From Zhongshania aliphaticivorans (lineage in GTDB: Bacteria; Pseudomonadota; Gammaproteobacteria; Pseudomonadales; Spongiibacteraceae), in the NCBI RefSeq assembly GCF_902705875.1, contig NZ_CACSIK010000001.1, forward strand, positions 419,558 through 483,557: a stretch of 64,000 bases of DNA, given 5' to 3'. A program made the translations under genes and the position numbers. Numbering within the stretch: position 1 is the stretch's first letter; every line of letters starts with the position of its first letter. Under the pieces are notes generated by a model. The model was not told the DNA's origin, ran no database searches, and worked only from the letters and a program-made list of their open reading frames with translations. Of this stretch, positions 56,218 through 64,000 are shown piece by piece.

Positions 56218-56744
56218 TGAAGTTTTCTCGCTTATTACTGGTCGCTGGTGTTTCGGTATTGGCTGCGTGTAGCGGTGGTAACCAATATGCTGACTTAGAT
56301 GAGTTTGTTGCGCAAAAGCGAGCAGCCCCTTCGGGCCAAATACCGCCCATTCCTGCATTAAAAGCCTATCGAGCCTTTAGCTACACGGCGTCTGGTTTGC
56401 GGGCACCGTTTAATCGACCGGTTGATGTTAAAGAAATTGCTAAGTTGGATGCAGCCAGCAATGTTAAGCCGGATTTGAAGCGCGAAAAAGAATTTTTGGA
56501 GCAGTTCTCTTTGGACTCCGTTACCGTGGTTGGGACTGTGCGTCTCGATGGCGTGTTGTGGGCTTTAGTGAAGGATCCTGACGGTGGTGTGCATCGGGTG
56601 AGAAAGAATAATTACCTGGGGCGTAATTTCGGCAAAATCGTTGATGTCGCCGAAAATTATCTAACAGTAGTGGAAATTGTTTCCACTGGCGGGGATGGTT
56701 GGGTTGAACGGCCTCGCTCCCTTGAATTGAAAGTCCGTAAGTAA
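56217..56744 (+). CDS. pilP: Type IV pilus lipoprotein PilP
   Basis: A 175-residue lipoprotein with signal LLLVAGVSVLAAC (lipidated Cys near residue 18), a disordered stretch, and a C-terminal beta-sandwich domain (about 95-170) that links PilNO to the secretin PilQ. GGAGGTGG precedes the start within pilO. Confidence 0.95.
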   Translation: MKFSRLLLVAGVSVLAACSGGNQYADLDEFVAQKRAAPSGQIPPIPALKAYRAFSYTASGLRAPFNRPVDVKEIAKLDAASNVKPDLKREKEFLEQFSLDSVTVVGTVRLDGVLWALVKDPDGGVHRVRKNNYLGRNFGKIVDVAENYLTVVEIVSTGGDGWVERPRSLELKVRK

Positions 56745-56767
56745 GAATGCGAAAGGCGGAGAAGTAC

Positions 56768-58933
56768 ATGAATACCCGAGTGCAGATGCAGAGCAAGCGA
56801 CCAAGTAGTCAAGCAAGGCTGGGGCGGAATTTTTTAACCGCAATATGTTTGCTTATGGCATCAGCCGTAGTCGCAGCGTCGAATTTAAAGGACATCGAAT
56901 TTAATTCATTGCAGGGCGGAAGCTTTGAGGCTCGATTAACATTTGATGGCCCCGCACCAGAAGTGAAGGGCTATACCATTGAAAAACCAGCTCGAATTGC
57001 GCTTGATTTGGTAGGAGCTGGAAATATGCTCAGCCAGAAAAAGTTTCCCCTAGCCTATGACAATGCAAGTAGTGCTGTGGTGTTGGAGGGGCGGGATCGT
57101 ACGCGGGTTGTGCTTAATTTGATTAAGCTGGCCTCGTATCAAACACGTCAAGAAGGTAATGCAATCGTCGTCGAAATAGGTAGTGGCGGCAGTCAGGCTT
57201 ACCTCAAGGAAAAATATAATAACCCTTTAACCTCGTCGACGAAGGCTGTGAGCACTGGCAATAGTGTTACTGACCTGGATTTTCGTCGGGGTGAAAAAGG
57301 CGAAGGACGTTTAGTTATTCAGCTTGCTGATGATAAAGCCGATGTTAATGTGTTTGTTGAAGGCGCCAAGATTAAAGTGGATTTTGGTGGCGTTAATCTG
57401 CCTCAAAATTTACAGCGTCGTTTTGATGTTGCCGATTTTGCAACGCCAGTTAAAAACATTGATGCGCGCATGGGAGAAAAGGGCGCGAAATTGTCTTTAG
57501 AGGTGAGTGGCGAATATGATTATTTAGCTTACCAGACCGACACCGAATACGTTGTAAGCGTGAAGCCGCTGACCCAGAAAGAGGTAGAAGATCGTCGTCG
57601 GGAATTTGCCTATGTTGGCGAAAAGCTATCACTGAACTTCCAAGATATTGAGGTTAGATCGGTATTGCAGCTTATTGCTGACTTCACCGAATTAAACTTA
57701 GTGGCGAGTGATACAGTCAGGGGTAATATCACTCTGCGGTTACAAAATGTACCGTGGGACCAAGCTTTAGAGTTGGTTTTAAAAACTAAAGGCTTAGATA
57801 AGCGACAAGTTGGCAATGTGTTAATGGTTGCGCCTGCGGCTGAAATTGCAGAGCGTGAACGCCAAGAAATTGAGGCCCAAAAGCAGGTTGAAGAACTGGC
57901 TCCGTTGCAGAGCGAATTCATACGTGTGCGTTATGCTGATGCCGCGGAGTTGTTTAAATTGTTTAGGCCAAGTCGTGGTGACGGCCAAGACGATGAAAAC
58001 TCAACGGGCAGTATTTTATCTCCACGAGGCAAGGTCATTGTCGATGAGCGCACCAACTCATTACTAATTACAGAAACCGCCGAGCGCCTGGATGAATTCC
58101 GTCGTCTGATTGCATTGATAGATGTACCTGTGCGTCAGGTACAGATTGAGGCGAGAATTGTTCGAGCTAGCTCTGATTTTGACCGCTCTCTTGGGGTGAA
58201 ATGGGGTGGCGCTTATGTGAAAGCAGATGGCGACAAGGTGTATTCAGCGAATGGCGATATTACCAGCGATCAGGCAACACAAAGTAACTATTTAAGTGCC
58301 GTAGCTGCTGGGTCTTCAACCTATACTGCGGTTCCTGGTTTAGTGACAGATTTAGGTGTGTCTGGCGCGGCGGGCTCTTTTTCACTTGGTTTTATTAGCT
58401 CAGATGTCCTTTTGAATCTTGAATTATCGGCGCTTGAATCTAAGGGGCGTGGTGAAATTGTATCGCAGCCGCGGGTGGTTACCGGTGACAAAGAACCGGC
58501 GATTATTAAATCAGGTACTGAAATCCCTTACCCGCAATCTTCGGCTAATGGCGAGACGACCATTGCTTTTAAAGAAGCGGTTTTAAAATTGGATGTTACG
58601 CCGATTATTACACCTGATGACCGTATTATTATGGATTTAACCATTAACCAAGATACGATTGGGTCTTTGGTAATCTCGACGGGACTGGGTGGTCAGGTGC
58701 CAACCATTGACACGACAGAGCTGAAAACTCGTGTGCTTGTCAGCAATGGTGAAACCGTCGTTCTTGGTGGGGTGTATGATCAGCTCGATATTTCTTCCGA
58801 GACCAAGGTGCCATTTTTGGGAGACATTCCATTTTTAGGTCGCTTGTTTAAAACAACAACGGTGTCTCGTGAAAAACAAGAAACCTTAATTTTTATAACG
58901 CCACGTATTCTGGCGGACAGCTTGGTAGATTAG
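56768..58933 (+). CDS. pilQ: Type IV pilus secretin PilQ
   Basis: A 721-residue outer-membrane secretin from ATG 56768 (GGCGGAG seven bases upstream); ATG 56747 would add seven residues. After a signal peptide come two AMIN domains (about 45-270), the STN/N0 and secretin N domains (about 300-450), and the secretin barrel (about 470-715). The barrel contains [25 protein letters not shown] and ends [12 protein letters not shown]. It forms the pilus exit channel and can admit DNA uptake. Confidence 0.96.
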   Translation: MNTRVQMQSKRPSSQARLGRNFLTAICLLMASAVVAASNLKDIEFNSLQGGSFEARLTFDGPAPEVKGYTIEKPARIALDLVGAGNMLSQKKFPLAYDNASSAVVLEGRDRTRVVLNLIKLASYQTRQEGNAIVVEIGSGGSQAYLKEKYNNPLTSSTKAVSTGNSVTDLDFRRGEKGEGRLVIQLADDKADVNVFVEGAKIKVDFGGVNLPQNLQRRFDVADFATPVKNIDARMGEKGAKLSLEVSGEYDYLAYQTDTEYVVSVKPLTQKEVEDRRREFAYVGEKLSLNFQDIEVRSVLQLIADFTELNLVASDTVRGNITLRLQNVPWDQALELVLKTKGLDKRQVGNVLMVAPAAEIAERERQEIEAQKQVEELAPLQSEFIRVRYADAAELFKLFRPSRGDGQDDENSTGSILSPRGKVIVDERTNSLLITETAERLDEFRRLIALIDVPVRQVQIEARIVRASSDFDRSLGVKWGGAYVKADGDKVYSANGDITSDQATQSNYLSAVAAGSSTYTAVPGLVTDLGVSGAAGSFSLGFISSDVLLNLELSALESKGRGEIVSQPRVVTGDKEPAIIKSGTEIPYPQSSANGETTIAFKEAVLKLDVTPIITPDDRIIMDLTINQDTIGSLVISTGLGGQVPTIDTTELKTRVLVSNGETVVLGGVYDQLDISSETKVPFLGDIPFLGRLFKTTTVSREKQETLIFITPRILADSLVD

Positions 58934-58940
58934 TGCTGTG

Positions 58941-59477
58941 ATGATGAATTCTGGCGCGATATTTTTGGTGGGCCCTATGGGCGCAGGTAAAAGCACAATT
59001 GGCAAACTGCTTGCTGATACTTTACGTTTTGATTTTCGCGATGTAGATCGAGAAATTGAAGAGCGTAGTGGCGTGGATATTCCGTGGATCTTTGATATGG
59101 AAGGCGAAGAGGGTTTTCGTGACCGTGAAGAGGCGATGCTGTCTGAGTTGAGTGACGCGGCACAGGTTGTTATATCCACCGGTGGTGGTGCTGTTCTGCG
59201 TGGTGATAGCCGTAAGTTAATGGTGGCCAAGGGCACCGTTATTTACCTTAAAACCTCGGTGGACGAGCAAATACGTCGTACTGCACGAGACCGTAAGCGA
59301 CCGCTTTTGCAAACCGGTGACCCGGCGACAACATTGCGGAATTTAATGGCCTTGCGTGAGCCACTATACGACGAGGTTGCAGATTATACCGTATTAACTG
59401 ATAACCGGACGCCAAAATCTGTAGTGCAAGAATTATGCTCTCAGCTTGGCGCTGACGACCTGAGTGCTCAATATTGA
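58941..59477 (+). CDS. aroK: Shikimate kinase
   Basis: A 178-residue nucleoside-kinase-fold enzyme, the fifth step of the shikimate pathway. Walker A is GPMGAGKST, shikimate-binding DRE is in FRDVDREIE, and the Walker B-like and lid regions have TGGGAVLR and [11 protein letters not shown] 58938, ATG 58941 and ATG 58944 are all possible starts. It follows pilQ and precedes aroB, the conserved order. Confidence 0.95.
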   Translation: MMNSGAIFLVGPMGAGKSTIGKLLADTLRFDFRDVDREIEERSGVDIPWIFDMEGEEGFRDREEAMLSELSDAAQVVISTGGGAVLRGDSRKLMVAKGTVIYLKTSVDEQIRRTARDRKRPLLQTGDPATTLRNLMALREPLYDEVADYTVLTDNRTPKSVVQELCSQLGADDLSAQY

Positions 59478-59527
59478 TATACTAGCCTAGTTGCTTGTTA
59501 TATTAATTTCCCCCGGATACATCTTAG

Positions 59528-60613
59528 ATGAAAAACCTCGAACTCGATTTGGGAGAGCGTAGCTATCCCATTTTAATTTCCCGTGAACTCGTCGGTAATT
59601 CGGCGCTGTGGCTTAAGTATATTGCTGGCAGGCAAGTCTGCATTGTGACCAACGAAACAATTGCGCCTTTATATTTGGATAATTTTAAGGCGTTACTTGG
59701 GGAGAAAGAGATTTGTGAAGTCATCTTGCCTGATGGCGAGGCATTCAAGACCTTGGCAACGCTACAGCAAATTTTTGATACTTTGTTGGAAAATAACCAT
59801 AACCGTGGGACGACATTAATCGCCCTGGGTGGCGGAGTTGTGGGCGATATGTGTGGCTTTGCTGCGGCTTGCTACCAGCGTGGGGTGCAATTTATTCAAG
59901 TGCCCACAACCTTGTTATCGATGGTGGACTCCTCTGTCGGGGGTAAAACTGGCGTCAATCACCCCTTGGGTAAAAACATGATAGGGGCATTTCATCAGCC
60001 TAATTGTGTACTTGCCGATTTGTCTATGTTGGAGACGTTGCCTGATCGAGAGTTTTCGGCAGGAATGGCAGAGGTCATAAAGTATGGCTTGATTTGCGAT
60101 GCTCCCTTTTTCAAATGGCTAGAAGATAATATTGCCGGTTTAATGCGCCGTGACGGCGGTCTACTTGAAGAAGCGGTTTACCAATCTTGCTTAAATAAAG
60201 CGAGAGTTGTGGCTGAAGATGAACGTGAAGGTGGCCGACGTGCAATTCTAAATCTAGGTCATACTTTTGGTCATGCCATAGAAACGGCAGAGGGCTACGG
60301 TAACTGGCTGCATGGCGAGGCTGTATCAGCGGGTATGGTACTGGCGTTGGCCTTATCGGTTGAGCTAGGTTGGCTGGATGAGAGTGTTTTGCTAAGAGGT
60401 AAACAGCTTTTGCAGATGGCAGGTTTACCCGTTGCGCCGCCTGAAAATATGAATGTGGATCAATTTTTGCAACTAATGGGCAGGGATAAAAAGGTGTTAG
60501 ACGGGCGTTTACGACTAGTGCTGCTCAAAGGCTTGGGTGTGTCTGTGGTGAGTAGTGACGCACCTGAAAATACTATTGCTCATGTATTGCGTGTTGCAGG
60601 TGTTCGTGCTTAG
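59528..60613 (+). CDS. aroB: 3-dehydroquinate synthase
   Basis: A 361-residue NAD- and zinc-dependent enzyme, the second step of the shikimate pathway. Motifs are [40 protein letters not shown], and the zinc ligands in [11 protein letters not shown] and HGEAVSAGM. Length is normal. It lies 50 bases after aroK. Confidence 0.97.
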   Translation: MKNLELDLGERSYPILISRELVGNSALWLKYIAGRQVCIVTNETIAPLYLDNFKALLGEKEICEVILPDGEAFKTLATLQQIFDTLLENNHNRGTTLIALGGGVVGDMCGFAAACYQRGVQFIQVPTTLLSMVDSSVGGKTGVNHPLGKNMIGAFHQPNCVLADLSMLETLPDREFSAGMAEVIKYGLICDAPFFKWLEDNIAGLMRRDGGLLEEAVYQSCLNKARVVAEDEREGGRRAILNLGHTFGHAIETAEGYGNWLHGEAVSAGMVLALALSVELGWLDESVLLRGKQLLQMAGLPVAPPENMNVDQFLQLMGRDKKVLDGRLRLVLLKGLGVSVVSSDAPENTIAHVLRVAGVRA

Positions 60614-60657
60614 TTGTACGGGGATTGTTTAAAAAACGATCGATTAAGTGGCTGCGT

Positions 60658-60686
60658 TTGTTGCTTTTGCTGCATCCGTGTAGAAT
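60658..60686 (+). promoter_or_regulatory. Candidate promoter of gltB
   Basis: TTGTTG (-35) is spaced exactly 17 bases from TAGAAT (-10). It lies about 92 bases upstream of the gltB ATG. Confidence 0.55.
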
Positions 60687-60777
60687 GTCACTCCTTTTTT
60701 CGGGTATGTGTTGCATGCCCAGATGTTCTTTTCGACTATCTTTTTGTTTTTCCTAGTAATTTTGCGAGAGTCGTTTT

Positions 60778-63700
60778 ATGAGTACAGGCCTGTACAGACC
60801 TGAAGATGTGCGTGACAACTGTGGATTCGGCCTGATAGCCCATATGCAGGGTGAGCCGAGTCATAAATTGTTGCAGACTGCCATCGAATCACTAACCTGC
60901 ATGACCCACCGAGGCGGTATTGCTGCCGATGGTAAAACGGGTGATGGTTGCGGTTTATTGCTTAAAAAGCCTGATGCTTTTTTACGTGCAGAAGCCTTGG
61001 CGTCATGCGGCAGTACCCTGAGTGAGATTTATGGCGTCGGGCAGATCTTTATTGGGCGTGATGAAAGCACCGCTGCGGCGACTCGCGCGGAATTCGAAGC
61101 CGTATTGATTAAAAATGGCCTGCAGCCCGCTGGCTGGCGGGTTGTACCGGTGGACGAATCTGTCTGCGGTGAAATTGCGCTTTCAAGCCTTCCGCGCATT
61201 GAGCAAATATTTATCAATGTCGAAGGTATGGATACTCAGCAGTTACGAACCTGTATGTTTGTGGTTCGTCGCCAAGCTGAAATGGCCATTACTAATGACC
61301 CTGATTTTTATATTGCCAGTTTGTCTGCCGATGTCATTTCGTATAAAGGCTTGGTAATGCCGGTGGACTTGCCGCGTTTTTACCTAGATTTGGCTAATCC
61401 AGAACTTGAAACGGCAATTTGTATATTCCACCAGCGCTTTTCTACCAACACTATGCCGCGCTGGCCATTGGCCCAACCATTTAGAATGTTGGCGCACAAT
61501 GGTGAAATAAATACGATTGAAGGCAATCGGAATTGGGCTGAGGCTCGTGCCCGTAATTTCAGCAGCCCGTTGTTACCGGATGTGGCTGATCTCGCGCCAT
61601 TGGTTAACCGTACCGGCTCGGACTCTTCTAGCTTAGATAATATGTTGGAATTGTTAGTTGCGGGTGGTATGGATCTCTTCCGTGCTGTTCGAATGTTAGT
61701 GCCGCCGGCGTGGCAGAATATCGAACACATGGATGCCGACTTAAAAGCGTTTTATGAATATAACTCCATGCATATGGAGCCGTGGGATGGTCCTGCAGGT
61801 TTAGTGCTAACAGACGGCCGATATGCTGTGTGTATGTTGGATCGCAATGGCCTTCGTCCTTCACGCTGGGTTATCACTAAAGATGGATTTATTACGGTTG
61901 CCTCTGAAATAGGTACTTACGGTTATCAACCTGAAGACGTTGTTTCTAAAGGCCGCGTAGGCCCTGGGCAAATTTTAGTTGTCGATACCGAGACTGGCGA
62001 AGTCTTACATACTGAAGAAGTAGATAAGCGACTTAAATCTGCCCACCCTTATAAGCAGTGGTTACGTGAAAATGGTAACCGTCTGCAAGATCAGCTGGGT
62101 AAAGGTAACCGCCCTGAGCTACCAGAAGCTGAGACTTTGGCCGCGTTTCAGAAGTATTTCCAAGTCAGCTTTGAAGAGCGGGAGCAAGTGCTTTCTGCCC
62201 TCGCGGATAGTGGCAATGAAGCAGTTGGTTCTATGGGCGACGATACGCCTATGGCGGTGTTGTCACGTCAAAAACGCTCTTTGTACGATTATTTCCGTCA
62301 AAAATTTGCGCAAGTTACTAACCCGCCGATAGATCCCCTGCGTGAAGCTATCGTGATGAGTTTGGAAACGTTATTAGGGGCAGAACAAAATGTATTTGAA
62401 CAGACGGCAGATCATGCTGATCGTTTGATACTGACCAGCCCGGTTCTATCCCCTGATAAATTTGATCGTTTAATGCACATCGATTCGCCGCGTTATCCTT
62501 TGGCGAGAATCGAGTTGGCTTATGATCCCGCGTTGATGTCTTTAAAAGAAGCTGTTGACGGGGTGACCGCTGCTGCTGAAGCGGCTGTGCGCAGTGGCAA
62601 AGTTATCTTGCTACTCAGTGATCGTGGTATTGAGCCTGGTTTGCTTGCTGTACATAGCTTGCTTGCGACTGGGGCAGTTCATCACCACTTGATTAAGCAA
62701 GGTATACGCTGTGACGCAAATGTTGTTGTTGAGAGCGGCAGTGCTCGTGATTCTCATCAAATGGCATGTTTGTTTGGCTTTGGTGCGACAGCAATTTACC
62801 CCTATATGGCTTACGCGGTTATCAGTGATATGCTGCGTGATGGAGAAGTGCTTGGTGATGAGCAAACGGCTCACACCAACTATGTAAAAGGGATTAATAA
62901 GGGCCTCCTTAAAATTATGTCCAAAATGGGCATATCGACCATTGCGTCATATCGCGGTGCCCAATTATTTGAAGCTATCGGGTTATCTACCGAGGTTGTT
63001 GATACGTGCTTCCGAGGTGTAGCAAGCCGGATTGCCGGGGCTGGATTTGAGGAATTGCAGCGTGACCAAGAAGCCTTGGCTACAATCGCTTGGTTGCCGC
63101 GTAAAACCCTTGATCAGGGCGGTTTACTGAAGTACGTCCACGGTAAGGAATATCACGCGTTTAACCCAGATGTTGTGATGACCCTGCAGGACGCGGTTAA
63201 ATCTGGTGATTACGCGTTGTGGAAAAAATATGCAGCGTTGGTCAATACCCGCCCTGTGGCTACAATTCGCGATCTCCTTGGGTTTAAAGAAGACATTAAG
63301 CCCATTCCGCTTGATGAAGTTGAGCCAATAGAAAATTTATTCCGTCGCTTTGACTCTGCAGGGATGTCGCTTGGCGCTTTGAGCCCTGAGGCCCACGAAG
63401 CATTGGCTGCGGCCATGAACCGTCTTGGTGGTCGTTCAAACTCAGGTGAAGGTGGTGAAGATCCCGCGCGCTTTGGTACCGAACGAGTTTCTAAAATCAA
63501 ACAGGTGGCTTCGGGTCGGTTTGGTGTCACGCCGCATTATTTGGTCAATGCTGAAGTTTTGCAGATCAAAGTTGCGCAGGGTGCGAAACCTGGTGAAGGT
63601 GGCCAGCTGCCTGGCGGTAAAGTGAATTCGTTAATCGCAAGGTTGCGCTTTTCGGTGCCTGGTGTGACGTTAATTTCGCCACCGCCGCACCATGATATTT

Positions 63701-64000
63701 ATTCTATTGAAGATTTAGCCCAGCTGATTTTTGACCTTAAGCAGGTTAACCCTTCGGCGCTGGTTTCAGTGAAGCTCGTATCGGAACCGGGAGTGGGAAC
63801 GATCGCTGCTGGTGTCGCTAAGGCCTATGCTGACTTGATCACTATTTCTGGCTATGACGGCGGTACTGCGGCTAGTCCGATCACTTCTATTCGCTACGCC
63901 GGCTCACCTTGGGAGCTTGGGCTTTCTGAGGCGCAGCAGACCTTGCGCGGCAATGGTTTGCGCGGCAAAGTGCGTGTACAGACAGATGGTGGTTTGAAAA
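60778..64000 (+). CDS. gltB: Glutamate synthase large subunit (partial, cut by right edge)
   Basis: About 1074 residues are visible of a family normally near 1480. The class II glutaminase domain (about 15-400) has the N-terminal nucleophile C15 in [11 protein letters not shown] after a short propeptide, plus NTIEGNRNW. The central domain (about 430-760) is followed by the FMN-binding synthase domain (from about 830), with [29 protein letters not shown] and [18 protein letters not shown]. It transfers amide nitrogen of glutamine to 2-oxoglutarate. The Fe-S cluster region and C-terminal domain lie beyond the edge. Confidence 0.97.
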   Translation, partial: MSTGLYRPEDVRDNCGFGLIAHMQGEPSHKLLQTAIESLTCMTHRGGIAADGKTGDGCGLLLKKPDAFLRAEALASCGSTLSEIYGVGQIFIGRDESTAAATRAEFEAVLIKNGLQPAGWRVVPVDESVCGEIALSSLPRIEQIFINVEGMDTQQLRTCMFVVRRQAEMAITNDPDFYIASLSADVISYKGLVMPVDLPRFYLDLANPELETAICIFHQRFSTNTMPRWPLAQPFRMLAHNGEINTIEGNRNWAEARARNFSSPLLPDVADLAPLVNRTGSDSSSLDNMLELLVAGGMDLFRAVRMLVPPAWQNIEHMDADLKAFYEYNSMHMEPWDGPAGLVLTDGRYAVCMLDRNGLRPSRWVITKDGFITVASEIGTYGYQPEDVVSKGRVGPGQILVVDTETGEVLHTEEVDKRLKSAHPYKQWLRENGNRLQDQLGKGNRPELPEAETLAAFQKYFQVSFEEREQVLSALADSGNEAVGSMGDDTPMAVLSRQKRSLYDYFRQKFAQVTNPPIDPLREAIVMSLETLLGAEQNVFEQTADHADRLILTSPVLSPDKFDRLMHIDSPRYPLARIELAYDPALMSLKEAVDGVTAAAEAAVRSGKVILLLSDRGIEPGLLAVHSLLATGAVHHHLIKQGIRCDANVVVESGSARDSHQMACLFGFGATAIYPYMAYAVISDMLRDGEVLGDEQTAHTNYVKGINKGLLKIMSKMGISTIASYRGAQLFEAIGLSTEVVDTCFRGVASRIAGAGFEELQRDQEALATIAWLPRKTLDQGGLLKYVHGKEYHAFNPDVVMTLQDAVKSGDYALWKKYAALVNTRPVATIRDLLGFKEDIKPIPLDEVEPIENLFRRFDSAGMSLGALSPEAHEALAAAMNRLGGRSNSGEGGEDPARFGTERVSKIKQVASGRFGVTPHYLVNAEVLQIKVAQGAKPGEGGQLPGGKVNSLIARLRFSVPGVTLISPPPHHDIYSIEDLAQLIFDLKQVNPSALVSVKLVSEPGVGTIAAGVAKAYADLITISGYDGGTAASPITSIRYAGSPWELGLSEAQQTLRGNGLRGKVRVQTDGGLK

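Overview
The window is a chromosomal segment of a gammaproteobacterium. Several gene blocks are typical of the Pseudomonadales/Cellvibrionales group: ponA | pilMNOPQ-aroK-aroB-gltB; ubiE-ubiJ-ubiB-hisI-hisE-tatABC; rpsF-rpsR-DUF2232-rplI-dnaB; and pyrC-rnt. Moderate G+C, a sodium-type stator pair (PomA/PomB-like), a large TonB receptor and PhoX all fit a marine free-living bacterium, possibly near Spongiibacteraceae. That placement is inference. All genes were read from sequence alone; no database search was run.

Layout. (1) 0-3.2 kb: the end of an unknown gene, a PAS-GGDEF-EAL protein, a stand-alone receiver and a convergent Hpt protein. (2) 3.3-8.2 kb: a TonB-dependent receptor, an AraC-type regulator and a membrane-anchored SMP-30/strictosidine-synthase-like beta-propeller enzyme, probably one uptake and hydrolysis locus. 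A 9-bp direct repeat with a 21-bp period lies upstream of the receptor gene. (3) 8.2-11.3 kb: glutathione-dependent formaldehyde oxidation (class III ADH and S-formylglutathione hydrolase) with a divergent LysR regulator. (4) 11.3-14.8 kb: an NTF2-like protein, an orphan 68-residue secreted peptide with a TonB-box-like stretch, and an alpha/beta hydrolase-transglutaminase lipoprotein operon. (5) 15-19.5 kb: pomAB, a His-rich exported protein, a HopJ-family protein, bacterioferritin with its ferredoxin (Fur-box-like site), and a 2-Cys peroxiredoxin (OxyR-like half-site). (6) 19.5-24 kb: sodB, rnt, pyrC, a ComEA-like protein and argG. (7) 24-32 kb: a two-domain phytase-like/choice-of-anchor-I lipoprotein, a RegBA/RoxSR-type redox two-component system, a PepSY protein, a TIGR03169-type flavoprotein and an acyltransferase. 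(8) 32.4-39.7 kb: tRNA-Leu(CAG) with a clear promoter, rnr-rlmB, the S6/S18/L9 operon with a structured leader, and dnaB. (9) 39.7-47.9 kb: a Tat-exported PhoX-type phosphatase inserted between dnaB and tatC, then tatCBA, hisEI and ubiBJE on the minus strand. (10) 48-49.9 kb: a lambda-P-like protein and a triple-DnaT-domain protein, a possible helicase-loading pair. (11) 49.9-64 kb: radA, ponA, pilMNOPQ, aroK, aroB and gltB, which runs off the right edge.

The most unusual signal is around phoX. On its left, after dnaB, lies a fused remnant in which an internal piece of ubiB is joined in frame to the 3' end of tatC at a shared Pro-Pro-Asp coding stretch. On its right, next to the intact tatC, lies a decayed copy of the dnaB 3' end. 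The phosphatase gene therefore sits inside the scar of a duplication or homologous integration of the dnaB-tatC-ubiB segment, beside the Tat machinery it probably needs for export. Other points worth a look are the 68-residue orphan peptide, the lambda-P/triple-DnaT pair, and dnaB starting seven bases after a strong terminator.
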